Positions 21,817-33,078 of a stretch of DNA of 64,000 nt are shown piece by piece (the first letter of the stretch is position 1; each line of letters starts with the position of its first letter). The DNA is from Tillus elongatus (taxonomy: Eukaryota; Arthropoda; Insecta; Coleoptera; Cleridae). The DNA is taken from positions 151,318,769 through 151,382,768 of the forward strand of contig OZ023265.1 of assembly GCA_964006375.1 (NCBI GenBank), read 5' to 3'. The translations under genes and the position numbers were made by a program. The notes under the pieces are model-generated. The model was not told where the DNA came from. It worked only from the letters and a program-made list of their open reading frames with translations, and did no database searches.

Positions 21817-23904
21817 GGTAATCCTGTGTTTAAAGTGCCTCTTTAGTAAACATACAATTCGGGCGAAATCGGAACGTGAACTGGACGCGGGACGATGTGC
21901 ACTGTTGCCAGATGAGTATAAGCAAGGGTCATTTTAAATATAGAAGGCAATCAAGGGGTGAACAAATGTTTTCATAATGTAAGTAAATGATAGTATTGCG
22001 TCATGTACATAGATCGATATTTGACATATTTTGCGGTAAGCAGTAGGAAATCGGAAATGTAAACAGTTAATTTTCAGCAATTGTGGTGTAGGGGGAAAAA
22101 CGTGATATAAAAGGAAATCAAGGGGTGAACAAATGTTTTTATAATTTTAATAAATTAAAATATGGCGTCATCTACATAAATCGATATTTGACATATTTTG
22201 CGGAAAGCAGTAGGAAAACGGAAATGTAAATAGTTAATTTTCAGCCTCAGGGGGAAAAACGTGTGCCTCTCCTCCCTTTTTTGGTACATCAGTAACATCA
22301 ACAGAGGTTGTGCCATTGTGATTAAGCAAGGTAATCTGCACGTTCCACCATTCCCAGGGGGCGTAAAGCCGTCGGTCCCGTGCCTATGCGATGTTGGGCA
22401 CGTTAAAGACCCAAATTCCCCGGACAGTGAGGAATGACACTTTAGTAAAGTCAATGAAGCAATTTTCGTTGCGAATTGCCGATGATAAATACAACTGTAT
22501 ATGCTAATATCAAACGGTAACCAGTATATTATTTTGAAAAATCGCAATGTAATCGCATGGTAATGAAGCAATTTCTACCGACAACTGTCGATGATAAACA
22601 AAACCGAAAAAATGGTTCAAAATGGGCTTACCTTCGAAGTGTCTGTTTATATTTTACTTTCCAACCTTAAATGAGTAAGAAAAGTCAATGAAGCAATTTC
22701 CGTTGCGAATTGCCGATGATAAATACAACTCTATATGCTAATATCAAACGGTAACCAGTATATTATTTTGAAAAATCGCAATGTAATCGCATGGTAATGA
22801 AGCAATTTCTACTGACAACTGTCGATGATAAACAAAACCGAGAAAATGGCTCAAATGGGCTTACCTTCGAAGTGTCTGTTTATATTTTACTTTCTAACCT
22901 TAAATTTACTAATGGGGAGACCCCGACTTTTGATTTATGAAAAAGTTTTTGCAAATAAGCGCGAACTATGGCCCCAAGAACCCATATCCGGGTTGTGCCA
23001 GATAATTTCTATGAAAATTCACTACCATAACGCAATTGCTGCGCCCAAGCTTTTTATTATATATATCTTCAAAGGCGCCTCCGGGGTCAATGTCAGATTG
23101 TGCATGTTCAGATATATACAGGCTGGTGCATCATTCGTTGGTGATACAAATTTTACATTTTTTTTATCGGACTTCTCTTTTTCAGCGTATTATAATATAT
23201 ATTTGTGAGAAAATATATTCTGGACGCAGCAAGCACATTATCGTAGCGAATTGGCATTAAATGCTTTCACCGTCAATTTCTCGGTTTTGTTTATCATCGA
23301 TAGTTGTCGGTAGAAATTGCTTCATTACCATGCGATTACATTTCGATTTTTCAAAATAATATACTGGTTACCGTTTGCTATTAGCATATACAGTTGTATT
23401 TATCATCGGCAATTCGCAACGGAAATTGCTTAATTGACTTTACTAAAGTGTCATTCCTCACTGTCCGGGGAATTTGGGTCTTTAACGTGCCCAACATCGC
23501 ATGGGCACGGGACCGACGGCTTTACGCCCCCTGGGAATGGTGGAACGTGCAGATTACCTTGCTCAATCACAATGGCACAACCTCTGTTGATGTTACTGAT
23601 GTACCAAAAAAGGGAGGAGAGGCACACGTTTTTCCCCCTGAGGCTGAAAATTAACTATTTACATTTCCGTTTTCCTACTGCTTTCCGCAAAATATGTCAA
23701 ATATCGATCTATGTACATGACGCAATACTATCATTTATTTACATTATGAAAACATTTGTTCACCCCTTGATTGCCTTCTATATTGAAAATGACCCTTGCT
23801 TATACTCATCTGGCAACAGTGCACATCGTCCCGCGTCCAGTTCACGTTCCGATTTCGCCCGAATTGTATGTTTACTAAAGAGGCACTTTAAACACAGGAT
23901 TACC
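21817..23904. mobile_element. Long-inverted-repeat element with 9-bp TSD (Mutator-like or foldback)
   Basis: A 2,088-bp element bounded by perfect direct repeats TTTATTTAA (21808-21816 and 23905-23913). Its ends are GGTAATCCTGTGTTTAAAGT and the inverse, and the inverted arms extend about 500 bp, interrupted by a local duplication in the left arm (about 21950-22100 versus 22105-22240). The interior has a second direct duplication of about 235 bp (starting near 22446 and 22680) and fragments of the CTGGACGCAGC MITE near 23011 and 23219. No transposase was found. A 9-bp TSD with long arms fits Mutator-like elements best. Confidence 0.75.
23394..23654 (+). other. Open frame conserved in both arms
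   Basis: The right arm has a frame reading KVSFLTVRGIWVFNVPNIAW, then RDRRLYAPWEWWNVQITLLN and VTDVPKKGGEAHVFPPEAEN before a stop. The left arm carries the same sequence on the opposite strand (22571-22230). It is tryptophan-rich and looks like protein, possibly a captured gene fragment. No family assigned. Confidence 0.35.
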
Positions 23905-24846
23905 TTTATTTAATTCAATGTGTTGAGTAATCGCAGCTGTTTTCAGTTTGAATTTAATATCAAACCTGGTCAACGCGAAACCAACATAGCTGTTAGCGTT
24001 TACCCTGGAAAACTGTACTATAAAAAATAATGTTCGCAAAACCTTCTCCTTAGACTAAAAAGTAATTTTAGTAAAGAAAAAAGGTAATGGGTTTTACAAT
24101 GGGGTGCGCGTTTGAACATCTTCACTTACAATCTACATTTGGTAAATTTGCAGATTAGCTCCCGAACGCTTTTGTGAAAAATTTTTTGACATACATCCTT
24201 AAAACCCCCCTTAGAGCAAGGTGCAACAAGAAAAATTTCTTGTTCTGCCCCCCAAGGGGAGTTACGGGGCAAGGAGCGAATAGGGGTGCTGGGCGGGGAA
24301 GATGTTAAAAAGGAAATACAAGCCTGAAAATACGAAAAAGAGCCTAGCGCCCCGATAAAAAGTCGCCCTTTTCAACAATTCTAACCCCCCCTCACCCTCC
24401 ACCTCCGCCGCCCCTGTGGCCAATCCCCCACAAAAAATCAGCAGGCCAAGGTCGCGGAATGTCACCTGGGACTGTGCCAAGGGAAACAAGCAGGTTACTC
24501 ATGCAAGTAGGGGGGGGGGTGAAATTTACCGGGGGCGGCACATATCGCCGCCCCCAACACCGCCCCCATGCCGAAGGTGACGTAACGCTACCGGACAGTA
24601 TGCCCAAGGATATGAGCAGAGAGCTGACGCGTGCAGCGGAGGAAGGAAAATTCCGGGGGCGGCGGCCACCGCTCCAAAAACGGTGTGCGAGGGAGACGTA
24701 TGAGAGGCCAGTATTCCCCCCGAGGCGAGGAACGGGCAAGGTAGGCAGCAGAAAACAGTGAAGCGAATAGGAAAAGTTAAAAAAAAAAACTTACCTCAGC
24801 CAGGTGAGAAGCGTTGGGCGGACGTGATGGTGGAACAATTGGCGAA

Positions 24847-25845
24847 CTACCGGAGCGGGTGCTCCAGCCCCGGGTACAGCGATGCCACAGCCTGCCAGAA
24901 GTGGTGGAGGCGCATCGTGGTGTTGGGGTACATCCTCCGGAACATACCATCCGCGAGGTAACCATCAAAATGGGCCGCCCTGAGGCCGGCCCTGGGTACG
25001 TGACGCCTTGCCTCCAGCCACAAGCGTTCGATGTTCTGTGTGTGCGCACCAGTTTCAGGATCAACGAAGTGGAGGCTGTGATTCACAGTAAAATGCCTGA
25101 ATCCCGCCGCCTCCAAGTCGCTGTAACCCTTCCAGCAGTCAGTCATTATGATGCTGCCAGGCGACACATGATCTCGCATAACCCTCATTAAAGTGCGCGC
25201 ACTTCGGTCGGCAACCGGAACCATGAATGCCTGGCCGCACACACCACGCGAACCACGTACAACACCGCCGACGACCCATTGGCCTCTTAGGCGCCGCCCA
25301 CGGTTGTACTTGCGTTTGGAGAACTTAGCCTCGTCGATCTCAACAACGATATCAGGGCCCCCAATCGGAGAGGTAATACCGGTGAAGAGATCGACTAGCA
25401 CCTCCCGGATGAAGTTGAACCAGTCAACAACCGTGTGCGCCGCTAAATCGGTCTCGTCCATAGCAAATTTCACCCGCGGTGGGTTCCGGGACAGGTATAT
25501 CATAACAAGGTGACATACCTGTTGCACATCAATGCGGGCACCGGAGAAGAAGGTGTCGGTCAGCGCGGAGACCCGGAACCTACAGGTACCACGATGCCTT
25601 GCGGTATATCGCCTATCGCAATTGAACACCGGCAATCCGCGGCGATATGTAACGGTCACCTTTCGCGAGCACTTTGGGCAGCAGGTGTGGCAAAGAAGCA
25701 CCCCGTGAGCCCTAAGATATTCTGTTAGGGCAACGTTGTCCAGCAGCAGCGCGCTAAAGTTTAAGTTTTTCATATAACAAAAGTCACATACGTTGTAACC
25801 GCACTGTGAAACGGTGGGCAATACTGGAACAGTTTGTGCAGCCAT
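24847..25845 (-). CDS. Merlin transposase (IS1595/ISXO2-like), intact
   Basis: A 332-codon uninterrupted ORF. ATG at 25845-25843 is preceded in frame by TAA three codons upstream, fixing the start. An N-terminal zinc-ribbon-like region carries paired cysteines (CDFC; CHTCCPKC; FNCD, residues about 20-76). The catalytic domain has D171 in VVEIDEAKF, D236 in IIMTDCWKGY and E273 in HTQNIERLW, the D-D-E/N arrangement of the IS1595/IS1016 group from which eukaryotic Merlin transposases derive. QWVVGGVVRG between them is a typical beta-strand block. The protein would cut and paste the element. Absence of any stop or frameshift, together with a perfect TSD, indicates very recent activity. Its GC-rich codon use is unlike every other ORF in the window. 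Confidence 0.92.
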   Translation of the reverse strand: MAAQTVPVLPTVSQCGYNVCDFCYMKNLNFSALLLDNVALTEYLRAHGVLLCHTCCPKCSRKVTVTYRRGLPVFNCDRRYTARHRGTCRFRVSALTDTFFSGARIDVQQVCHLVMIYLSRNPPRVKFAMDETDLAAHTVVDWFNFIREVLVDLFTGITSPIGGPDIVVEIDEAKFSKRKYNRGRRLRGQWVVGGVVRGSRGVCGQAFMVPVADRSARTLMRVMRDHVSPGSIIMTDCWKGYSDLEAAGFRHFTVNHSLHFVDPETGAHTQNIERLWLEARRHVPRAGLRAAHFDGYLADGMFRRMYPNTTMRLHHFWQAVASLYPGLEHPLR

Positions 25846-26229
25846 AATTATTTAGGAGCAGAACATTAGAAACAAAGGAAAGCAGTTAAAAAATAAAAGA
25901 CGCACCGAACGCAACGTATAAGACGCAACTGAAGAAGTAGCAAGTAGCAAGCGACAGAAAGGATGTAACAAAGAAGCGTAGGAATCTGCACCCCCGACCA
26001 ATGGGGAAGCAAAACAAACGCGTCGAAACATCGAGAATAACAAAAAGTAGAACCTGCGACCAATGGGAACGCTGAAAAAGCGCGTCCATCGAGAACAAAG
26101 AACAAATAATGTAAATTCGATCCTCGCCTAGCAATTGAAAAAAATTGCGTGCAAATAGTTAAAGAAGTCGTAAATGGCGGTAAAACATGGTATAAAATAT
26201 GGTATTCGCGTAGTTTTCGTGATGAACGT

Positions 26230-26510
26230 TTTCGTGGTTCACGTTCGCACGTCGCGGTCTTCCCCGTCCGGTGTCGGTTTTCTGTCCCGCGACAAAGGAA
26301 TCGCGGACGCGAACACGAACATCGCGAATGTGGAGCCCGCTTTATGAGATATTGTCGCAAGCGGGAGATCGCAAAGTGTTGGAACGAAGTGTGTGACATT
26401 TTCAGCTGTTGTCTTAATCGTATAGAAAGGTTATTATTCGCGTCCGCGATTCCTTTGTCGCGAGACAGAAAACCGACACCGAACGGGGTACACCGGGACG
26501 CGCGAACCTG
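26230..26510. repeat. GC-rich inverted repeat inside Merlin
   Basis: TCCGCGATTCCTTTGTCGCG near 26440 is the inverse of a block near 26287, and related blocks recur near 26660 and 26725. These are subterminal inverted and direct repeats at the transposase-promoter side. Confidence 0.6.
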
Positions 26511-26541
26511 AAGCAAGAAAACTACGCGAAAACCCCCACAC

Positions 26542-26633
26542 TAACATTCGCGGCGCGAATCACATTAGCGGCGCGAACTACATTCGCGGCGCGAACTACA
26601 TTCGCGGCGCGAGCTACATTCACGGCGCGAATT
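26542..26633. repeat. 19-bp GC-rich tandem repeat inside Merlin
   Basis: About five imperfect copies of CATTCGCGGCGCGAACTA in direct tandem. Confidence 0.8.
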
Positions 26634-27479
26634 CACGTTCGCGTTCGCGCTCTGCGATCCCTTTGTCGCGGGACAGAAAACTTACGCGGGATCCACATTC
26701 GCGACGTTCGCGTTCGCGTCCGCGATTCCTTTGAAATGCTGCAAACTCCAAAGTAACGCGAGGTAAGGAAAATTCCCGGGGGCGGCGAAAACCGCCGGCC
26801 CCCAACAACACCCCCCCTCCCAAGTTTGATGATCGCCACTGGTGAATATGTCGAACGAAACGACCAGGGTCATAGTGACCGTGAACTGCGACAGCGCTAG
26901 TGTGCGGGACATTGCGACTGACAGAGACAGCCACACCGTGTGGTGCTCTGCACTGCGAAGTAGAACAGAGCCGCACTAAGGCAGTAAGGTAAAATTGTTG
27001 ACTTTCCAGAAGAAGTTTGAATATAAATAACTACGCAAAGGAAGGAGAACAAAAGGTAAGAATAGTGTTACTGTGTATGTTTCATACCAAAGTTTATGTA
27101 TCAGCAGTCGATTTGTCAATAATTGTTCGGGAGCTAATCTGCAAATTCACCCTACATTTATTTATTAAGTTGGGGTTATATTACACTTACCGGTTCAGCT
27201 GTTTTCTGCTTCGAAGATACTGCCGTAAATTTACGGTAGCACGTAATATGATAACCACTATTTTCGGCTGATTGCAAATCTAGGGGAATTGTCAAGTCTG
27301 TATTTGAACTTAGAACTTATTCTTAACCTTAAAACACTCAAACACTTTTGGAGAGACTTCTCTGCGAATGTAATAAATTTATCGTTCCTTGCACCTACCA
27401 GACAAACCGAAGCCATTTCCGTATCAATACCTAATTTAATTGTAATAATAGGACAGAATGCAAACAAATGAAATATAAC

Positions 27480-28660
27480 CTCCTAATATAACACACGTTG
27501 CTAAAATGCCGCATCAGTTCAGAGCAACGGGCAGGGTGAGCGGGGCAGTGGTACGTTATTCCTCGTCCAATGAAATGCAGCGTTGCAAGACATTTGATCT
27601 GGCACCCAATATCCGGCTGCTCTTGATTGCCATACTTAACAATTTGTGAAAGCCATTCAGTGAGCCGTAATTTGGTTAGAAAATAAACATTAGATACTTT
27701 CGGTTAAATTTACTTCAATTTTGTTTATCTTTGGATTGGTCTGACGGCGATTTTGCGATCGATTTTGAATGGCAGACCAGCTCGAATTTATTCAGGAGGT
27801 AGTAATCTAACAAGTAAACTTTGTAACAAAAATAGATCTTCCCGGTTAAATTCAAGTAACTTTTTCGAAATTAGAAACGCCGCAAGTTTAACGTCCGGCC
27901 GCTTTGGACAGATTTCTATTTCATTCTAGCTCCCGATTTGAGTAGTATACGTAACTTTATTAGATCTTTCCGGTTATATGAAATGTGACCTACCTCTTGG
28001 ACTATTGGCATCATATTACGAAAATAAAAAAATGTATATTCAAAACATAATTGAAAGTATATAAATGTAAATTATATTCCATTATAATTAAAAATAATTA
28101 AAAGTGTAGATGTTATGTATTTAGCTGCGCACATGTAATAAGTGTGTATAGCCATTATCTTCTTGTCTAAATTTACGAACACTATCAGGTTTCTCCAACA
28201 AAATTGTGGATAATATTAAAACCCAGTAAACGTTAAGATTGTGTATATTTTGTGGCAAACAGACATTGAGTCTGAAGCCGAAAGCTGCTACACACATACA
28301 CCACTCAAAGGATAATGAACAGGAGCCAAAAAGGGGCCCATCACAGGCGGGTCTGCCCTTTTGGTTACATTTCTTATATCGAAATGATATATTTAATTTA
28401 TCTGTTTTTCCTTTACAATTAAAAAATAATAATAAAAAAAGTGAAATAAATAATGTCAAAGTCCGTCATTTAAAATTGGTGCGTTGCCACCAATCAACTT
28501 TGAAAATGTGGTTTGTGTCTTCTTTATTCATCTGTCATTTCTCAGCCCATATTGCTAATATTACTTCATAACTACAACTACTTTTAAAAAAGTAAATTTT
28601 CCGAAAGTGGTTTATTTTAAGATTACTGAACATGTACACTTTTAATGACATTCTTTAAAA
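27480..28660. other. Non-coding region with dispersed repeat
   Basis: Holds the inverted partner (about 27720-27960) of the repeat at 20070-20290. The remainder is AT-rich with nothing recognised. Confidence 0.5.
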
Positions 28661-28745
28661 AAATTCACTAATGAGGAGGCTGCAACTTTTGAACTTTAAA
28701 AACATTCCATCAAATGAGTGCGAACACTCAGCCGGGGTTAGTTCC

Positions 28746-28834
<89 letters not shown>

Positions 28835-28835
28835 G
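28661..28835 (+). repeat. Microsatellite-cored repeat, left half
   Basis: ATTCACTAATGAGGAGGCTG and the CAAATGAG...GCCGGGGTTAG flank precede a (TA)n tract (28748-28834). The usual right flank is missing. Confidence 0.65.
28748..28834. repeat. (TA)n microsatellite
   Basis: About 87 bp of TA repeats with one G interruption. Confidence 0.95.
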
Positions 28836-30360
28836 TTACGCTCGCCAAGACGGCTTACATTTTGATAATCTTTAAAACTGTCTGAAAGTTTTTAATAACT
28901 ACTATTTTTTAATTAAAATTGAGCGAACAAAATATCGTCATACAAAGTTATGAAAATTCGCTGCTTGGTAAACACCGATCTGCCTTCTTCTTGGAGACTT
29001 TAAAAAGATAATTTAACTACTAACGTATTAGATACAACAATCTATTGTTGGTGAGGTAGAAAATCACATCCTAAAAATATTTTAGTTCCTTGAAAAATAA
29101 ATGAGCGAGACCAATGGATTTCTTTACAACGTATTTAATACAAAGATATTATTCTTTTGTGAAATATCTGAATAGGAAAAACACTACTTTGCTTCTCTAA
29201 ATAAAAAGAAAAGAGAATAATTCCATCACTGAAGATTAAAAAGTTTGGCCGCAAATAAAGGTAGTTTTTTTTTCTGACTTCAATATTCTCAGCTGCGATA
29301 TTAAAAATTTGCGGAACTCGAGAAATACGTTATAGTTTTCGTACGCTCTGTAATTTTCCATAGCAGCGCGAGTTCCAAGACAAAGTTACTTCAACCAATA
29401 AGAAGCGAGGAAATGGTCAGTTGCAAACCTTGATGGCAAAAGACAGGCGCGGAGATGTTCAAACAAGCAAAGAGACCCTTGAGATTTTTCATTCGACTAA
29501 TGAACATCGAGTAATAAGGTGATGTCAGCCATTTCAAACTCCTATCTGGTTAATAGTTAAAATCATTCCATTCTAATAGTGTTGTAGTAACCGCTGGTAA
29601 ATTTGTGTCTGCAGACTTTGTAATAGGCCTTATCTGATTAATGGTGAGTCATATAAGGTTCATTTTTATAAGTTTCAAAAAATTTCAGACCGGTATTTCT
29701 TAATTACAGAGGTGTAGTGGCAAGAGTTACAAATGAAATTGTTGCCTAAATGAACTGTGGATATTAATTGTCGGCCAAGAGTTGCCAACTTAAATCGCTA
29801 ACTTTTCGTCATCCACTTTTAGCTTTGGAATTTTGGGTTCCAATTTCTGGATTTGGAATTTTGATGTTAAGGCCACCTTCTTTTGATAATAAATGGGAGC
29901 AGGAGCATACAAGTGAGTCTCTTTAGAACTCAATGAATCTACTAATACATTTCTCATCTAAAATTTTTCTGGACAAGAAGGGAATCAAGTAAAGGCCATT
30001 CTGAAACTGTTCATTTTTTCTATACTTCTTTTAAAACGATATTGCTAAAATAGTAATATAGTAATAATTTAACTGTGTTTTTTCTTAAGTTATAATCTGA
30101 GAATATTAGCAGTAATTTCTGTAATTAAATAATTGTTTTTAGCTAACATTAATGAATTGCAGCCCATAAAAATTAAAATCTGTTCTTTTAATATTAAAAA
30201 AAATTCATTGTAATATCTATTTTTTTGTCTGAGTAAAATCTAAAATATTTTTACCTTCTGGTTCTTTCAAATTTAAATGACCTTAAAAATAAAACACGGA
30301 ATATTAGGCTCCGATTTAATGTATTGTGAAGCAGGGCATGCTACTAAGACAAATAAACTA
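28836..30360. other. AT-rich region, nothing recognised
   Basis: About 1.5 kb with no ORF, repeat boundary or RNA motif recognised. Confidence 0.4.
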
Positions 30361-30366
30361 ACCTAT

Positions 30367-31110
30367 CTGGCCAGCTACATATATATTTCTTGACATAATT
30401 TAATAACTTTCCATATAAGACCCATTTTGAATTTCAGTTCATAACAACTTATTTATTGTCAACATTGACAAATTGACATTTCAATGAGTGAAGATTGGGA
30501 CCTGTGATAAGTACAATTTGGAGAACTAAATTCATCACAATACATTTTTTTTGACCCGACGATCGTTTCGCTAACAAAGTAAAAAACTGTATTGTGATTA
30601 ATTGAGTTCTCCAAATTGTACTTAAAATTGACATTTATCTCCCTGTTTGTATTTTAAATAATTAATAAAAACTCTTGTTGTATTTGACTTCTGTTTGTTA
30701 TTGAAATAAAATTCCTAACCAAGTTTTATTAAGCTCATCTGGCCAGCTACATATATATTTCTTGACATAATTTAATAACTTTCCATATAAGACCCATTTT
30801 GAATTTCAGTTCATAACAACTTATTTATTGTCAACATTGACAAATTGACATTTCAATGAGTGAAGATTGGGACCTGTGATAAGTACAATTTGGAGAACTA
30901 AATTCATCACAATACATTTTTTTTGACCCGACGATCGTTTCGCTAACAAAGTAAAAAACTGTATTGTGATTAATTGAGTTCTCCAAATTGTACTTAAAAT
31001 TGACATTTATCTCCCTGTTTGTATTTTAAATAATTAATAAAAACTCTTGTTGTATTTGACTTCTGTTTGTTATTGAAATAAAATTCCTAACCAAGTTTTA
31101 TTAAGCTCAT
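30367..31110. repeat. 372-bp tandem duplication
   Basis: Two head-to-tail copies (starts 30367 and 30739, CTGGCCAGCTACATATATAT) appear identical along their length, so the duplication is very recent. Each copy contains one foldback retroposon. Confidence 0.9.
30482..30624. mobile_element. Foldback retroposon (short) with 12-bp TSD
   Basis: A 143-bp insertion between direct repeats AAATTGACATTT (30470-30481 and 30625-30636). It shares the start GTGAAGATTGG.ACCTGTGAT and the end CTCCAAATTGTACTT with the 18135-18363 element. A partial hammerhead remains (GACGATCGTTTCGCTAAC on the plus strand), but the CUGAUGA box has been lost. The second copy is at 30854-30996 through tandem duplication. Confidence 0.7.
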
Positions 31111-31460
31111 CAGCGGGATAATTACAGTGATATCGAGATACCGAACTAAGCGCTATCGATCTTTTAAGTGACAGAATGTTGTACTAAAGGTCTGAAAAAT
31201 TAAAGCTTTGGTCAAAATCAACCCAGAAAAAGTAAGTATCTACTTTGATTAATTTTATGTCTCATTTTATCAACATCGTTGCAACATAATTTTTTTTACC
31301 AGTGGAGTAACAAAAAAAAAAATGCAGAAGAGCCGCTACAGAATGGTATTTATAATTTAGACTTGTACAACATTGACTTAAATATTAAATTGTTAATTTA
31401 ATAATTAGCAGGTTCTCTTTAAAGTAATTGAAATTGGAACTACTTTGAAAAGGGGGGTCG
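31111..31460. other. No feature recognised
   Basis: AT-rich non-coding sequence between the duplication and the next (TA)n repeat. Confidence 0.4.
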
Positions 31461-31465
31461 GGGGG

Positions 31466-31467
<2 letters not shown>

Positions 31468-31551
<84 letters not shown>

Positions 31552-31820
31552 GTGTGTGTGTGTGTCACACCGATAACTAAAAAAATAATGGACTTGGTGC
31601 GTGCGTTCCTTTTGCAAGTGGCTTGGATAAGTTTGTTAGCCAGGAAAACGGCATTAGCTTTTGCTGGAGAATATTGAGTTTTCTTTTGGGAAAAATGTGT
31701 ATTCCCGGAAATAACAAACTTATTGCAACCAAATTTAATACCCAGGTTTACGTTATAGAAGGTATACAACATGCCAAAATTTATATCTCTAAATTGAAAG
31801 AAAAAAAGTTATCGGCATTT
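31468..31820 (+). repeat. Microsatellite-cored repeat: (TA)n, (GT)n and right flank
   Basis: (TA)n at 31468-31549 and (GT)n at 31551-31564 are followed by the conserved right flank CACACCGATAACTAAAAAAA and AAGTGGCTTGGATAAGTTTG. Confidence 0.75.
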
Positions 31821-32184
31821 AAAAAAAAAGGGTGACCAGAGAAACCAAAATATTTTGTGTGGATAACAAAATCGGTTGTTTATTACAGACCAAGATTAAG
31901 TTTTGTGTCTCAAAAAGGCCAAAGAGGTCAAGAAGTACCAGAAGAATTGCTTTTAAAGCTTTATAGTTTTTTTCTTAAAACCTCAAAATCGCGATTTAAA
32001 ACCTCAAAATAGGCAACATCTAGATAAAGAACCTGAATATGGGTTATATAAAGAAAATGTCGCAAGAAACGTGTTTCAGCTTTAATCGTCATTGCCCTTC
32101 ATTTTACTAAATTATTCGCACATAAAGCATTTCAAATAGACCCTCTCTCTGAAATGTTGGCGGTAGTTTTAGTTAGTTTTTCTA

Positions 32185-32790
32185 AACAGTACCATGAATC
32201 GTCATAATTGTCGCTATTGGGCCAATTCTAATCCCAGATTATTTCACGATATTCATACACAACACCCGGAAAAACTCAATGTTTGGACTGGAATTTTGGT
32301 AGCCATATTATTTATTTCTTTAATTATTTATTGGTGTCGGTTATGCAATGTACACGACAGTGTAAATCTTATTATGCTTGTATTAACACTAAAGTAGAAT
32401 TTGGAGGACAGCTAAGTACAATAATTACTAGTATAAAGAGACATTAGAAAATTTTGACTTTTCTCTAAACCCATATCTTCTTTATTATTTGATCATTTTT
32501 TCTGACATAGTAATCTGACTGGATATAATGTGCTTGGAGTTGTTGGAAAACACCATTGATTCAATGTTGATTGAATGATGCGCATTATCTCGAAAACCAG
32601 TTGGTATTTTAGCTGGATGAAACTCCTCCACAGTACGCTTTGACTGTCCGACAATATTTCGACGACAGATAGCCAAATCGGTGGCTTGGAAGAAGAGGTT
32701 TTATCACCCCTAGATTTCTTTTTATGCGGTCACATAAGAAGTAAAATTTATTCTACTCAGTTGGATTCCTCACAAGTTTTATGCCTAAAA
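32185..32790 (+). pseudogene. Tc1/mariner transposase relic
   Basis: Plus-strand fragments: NRHNCRYWANSNPRLFHDIH, TQHPEKLNVWTGI (region after the first aspartate), then after an interruption pieces equivalent to QLDETPP (second aspartate region) around 32620 and SPLDFFLCGHIRSKIYS (third aspartate region) around 32710-32755. At least three frameshifts and an internal replacement at about 32310-32480 are present. It is related to, but diverged from, the D41D element family seen elsewhere in the window. Confidence 0.7.
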
Positions 32791-33078
32791 AAAAAATAAG
32801 CCTAAAGGTCTTTAAAAGCAAAATTCACCCCTTTGAGCGTATTTCAACAAAATCACGAAAAGTGCCCAAAACACAAGTTTTCAAGTGGCCACCCAGTGTA
32901 ATAAATACATGGAAATACTGTTTTCTGATAAAAAGTTTTCTTGCGACGCTAACAAACCTGTCAGTGTTTGACTCAAAAAATGATTATTTAATGTATTCTA
33001 CCTCTATACCAACTTGCACCTCTTGGAAGATTTAAGTGTTGAATGTTGCTTCAAAATTCACCAAAAAGAAACAAAAAA

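Larger units (their letters stand above)
24141..27151 (-). mobile_element. Complete Merlin DNA transposon
   Basis: A 3,011-bp element with about 26-bp TIRs: left GGTAAATTTGCAGATTAGCT..., right the inverse with one mismatch (GGTGAATTTGCAGATTAGCT). It is flanked by perfect 8-bp direct repeats CTACATTT (24133-24140 and 27152-27159). It encodes one intact IS1016/IS1595-type transposase. The interior (about 24240-26950) is much more GC-rich than the surrounding DNA and contains CpG-rich tandem and inverted repeats. An 8-bp TSD and GG-starting TIRs are the known hallmarks of Merlin. Confidence 0.9.

Noticed and set aside
23394..23654. Resemblance of the 'YAPWEWW' frame to small-DNA-virus capsid motifs
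   Set aside because: Only a three-to-four residue similarity; no second motif supports it, so no viral origin is claimed.
26149..26511. Arginine-rich plus-strand frame inside the Merlin element
   Set aside because: Overlaps palindromic CpG-rich repeats and has no protein-like features; probably non-coding.
30540..30580. Functional hammerhead in the 30-kb foldback
   Set aside because: The CUGAUGA box is missing, so only a remnant of stem II/III remains.
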